The position numbers and the translations under genes are program-made. A DNA stretch of 13,866 nt. Origin: Oxalobacteraceae bacterium. GTDB taxonomy: Bacteria; Pseudomonadota; Gammaproteobacteria; Burkholderiales; Burkholderiaceae_D. This document shows, in pieces, positions 13,543 through 13,866 of this stretch. The DNA lies in the NCBI GenBank assembly GCA_947487325.1, contig CANKWG010000038.1, positions 1-13,866 on the forward strand, in the 5' to 3' direction. Under the pieces are notes generated by a model. That model did not search any database. It was not told where the DNA came from and worked only from the letters and a program-made list of their open reading frames with translations. Each line of letters opens with the position of its first letter. Position 1 is the stretch's first letter.

Positions 13543-13566
13543 TTAATGAAAACAATTCGTTAATAT
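13540..13566. promoter_or_regulatory. Candidate operator palindrome in the iclR/MBL divergent region
   Basis: The arms ATATTAATGAA (13540-13550) and TTCGTTAATAT (13556-13566) are inverted repeats of 11 bases with one mismatch, separated by 5 bases. IclR-family dimers bind AT-rich palindromes between divergent genes. Overlap with the iclR -10 and -35 region fits negative autoregulation. Confidence 0.55.
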
Positions 13567-13633
13567 CTAATTAGTTGACGAGGAACAAATTCTATCCTAA
13601 CCTTCTTCTTATTCCCAGACAAGACAACCCTTC

Positions 13634-13656
13634 GTCAGGCTCATGTGATACCTGAC
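13634..13656 (+). other. Small hairpin in the leader of the right-edge MBL gene
   Basis: GTCAGG (13634-13639) and CCTGAC (13651-13656) are perfect 6-base inverted repeats around an 11-base loop, ending 9 bases before the GGAG ribosome site (13666-13669). No T-run follows, so it is not a terminator; it may be an operator half-site pair or chance. Confidence 0.3.
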
Positions 13657-13674
13657 CGAATCCACGGAGACCTC

Positions 13675-13866
13675 ATGAGTGCCAAACCTTTTGCATCGCA
13701 GGCTGATCTGCAGGAAAAGAAAACCAGTTTCATCAAGCTGTCGGACAACGCCTATGCCTATACCGCCGAGGGTGATCCGAACTCTGGCGTGATCATCGGC
13801 GATGACGCCGTGATGGTGATCGACACCACTGCCACGCCGGTGATGGCGCAGGCGCTAATCAAACAC
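13675..13866 (+). CDS. MBL-fold metallo-hydrolase, N-terminal part, cut by window end
   Basis: The first 64 residues are present, starting MSAKPFASQADLQEKKTSF. The segment LSDNAYAYTAEGDPNSGVII followed by GDDAVMVIDTTATPVMAQAL is the first beta-strand pair and GDDAxxVIDT turn of the metallo-beta-lactamase fold. GGAG at 13666-13669 lies 5 bases before ATG 13675. There is no signal peptide, unlike the other MBL gene of this window, and the sequences differ, so the two are not a recent duplication. The metal-binding motif lies beyond the edge. It is divergent from the IclR gene and is its likely target. Confidence 0.82.
   Translation, partial: MSAKPFASQADLQEKKTSFIKLSDNAYAYTAEGDPNSGVIIGDDAVMVIDTTATPVMAQALIKH

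Noticed and set aside
9352..13866. The two MBL-fold genes as a recent duplication
   Set aside because: One is exported and SoxH-like, the other lacks a signal peptide and shares only the general GDDAVxVID turn.

Overview
This window looks like a housekeeping and accessory stretch of a betaproteobacterial chromosome, most likely Burkholderiales or a close relative. The best taxonomic clue is the adjacent pair earP (EF-P arginine rhamnosyltransferase) and efp, whose product carries Arg at position 32; this modification system is typical of Betaproteobacteria and some Gammaproteobacteria. The formate-THF ligase, the class V aminotransferase and the IclR/MBL pair at the right edge fit the same group. 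I see no rRNA, tRNA, CRISPR array, insertion sequence or prophage gene, and every intergenic gap is shorter than 300 bases.

Layout. 1-342 (+) is the tail of a ModE-type molybdate-binding regulator. 343-571 has no gene and holds an inverted-repeat element of the dispersed palindromic kind. 572-3283 (-) carries fhs followed by a zinc-independent quinone-reductase-like dehydrogenase. Divergent from fhs, 3482-4609 (+) is a class V aminotransferase, followed by a secreted cysteine-rich protein and a periplasmic thioredoxin-like protein up to 5620. Converging on these, the minus strand from 8547 down to 5675 has a small proline-rich exported protein, a bactofilin, an orphan membrane histidine kinase and a small exported protein with four cysteines. 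8695-10269 (+) is a two-gene unit: a FrnE-type DsbA-family protein and an exported SoxH-like metallo-beta-lactamase-fold hydrolase. earP and efp follow, closed by a strong intrinsic terminator. On the minus strand come a protein-E-like exported protein (12181-12642) and an IclR regulator (12723-13502), which diverges from a second MBL-fold gene cut by the window end.

How the genes may work together. earP and efp are a solid functional pair: EarP rhamnosylates Arg32 of EF-P, which relieves ribosome stalling at polyproline. fhs and the aminotransferase share one upstream region and could link one-carbon units with glyoxylate, serine or glycine metabolism, but the sequence does not prove this. 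Envelope thiol chemistry recurs: a CGYC thioredoxin beside a protein with six mature cysteines, and a second exported protein with four cysteines nearby. IclR probably controls itself and the divergent MBL gene through a 27-base AT-rich palindrome that overlaps its own -10 box.

Nothing here is clearly a new defence or mobile system. The points most worth checking are the replacement of the conserved His-Phe-Thr in the Fhs active-site loop by Pro-Ser-Pro, the bactofilin/orphan-kinase/small exported protein cluster, the cysteine-rich protein plus thioredoxin pair, and the tandem duplication at the FrnE-type start codon that creates a 9-codon overlapping mini-ORF.
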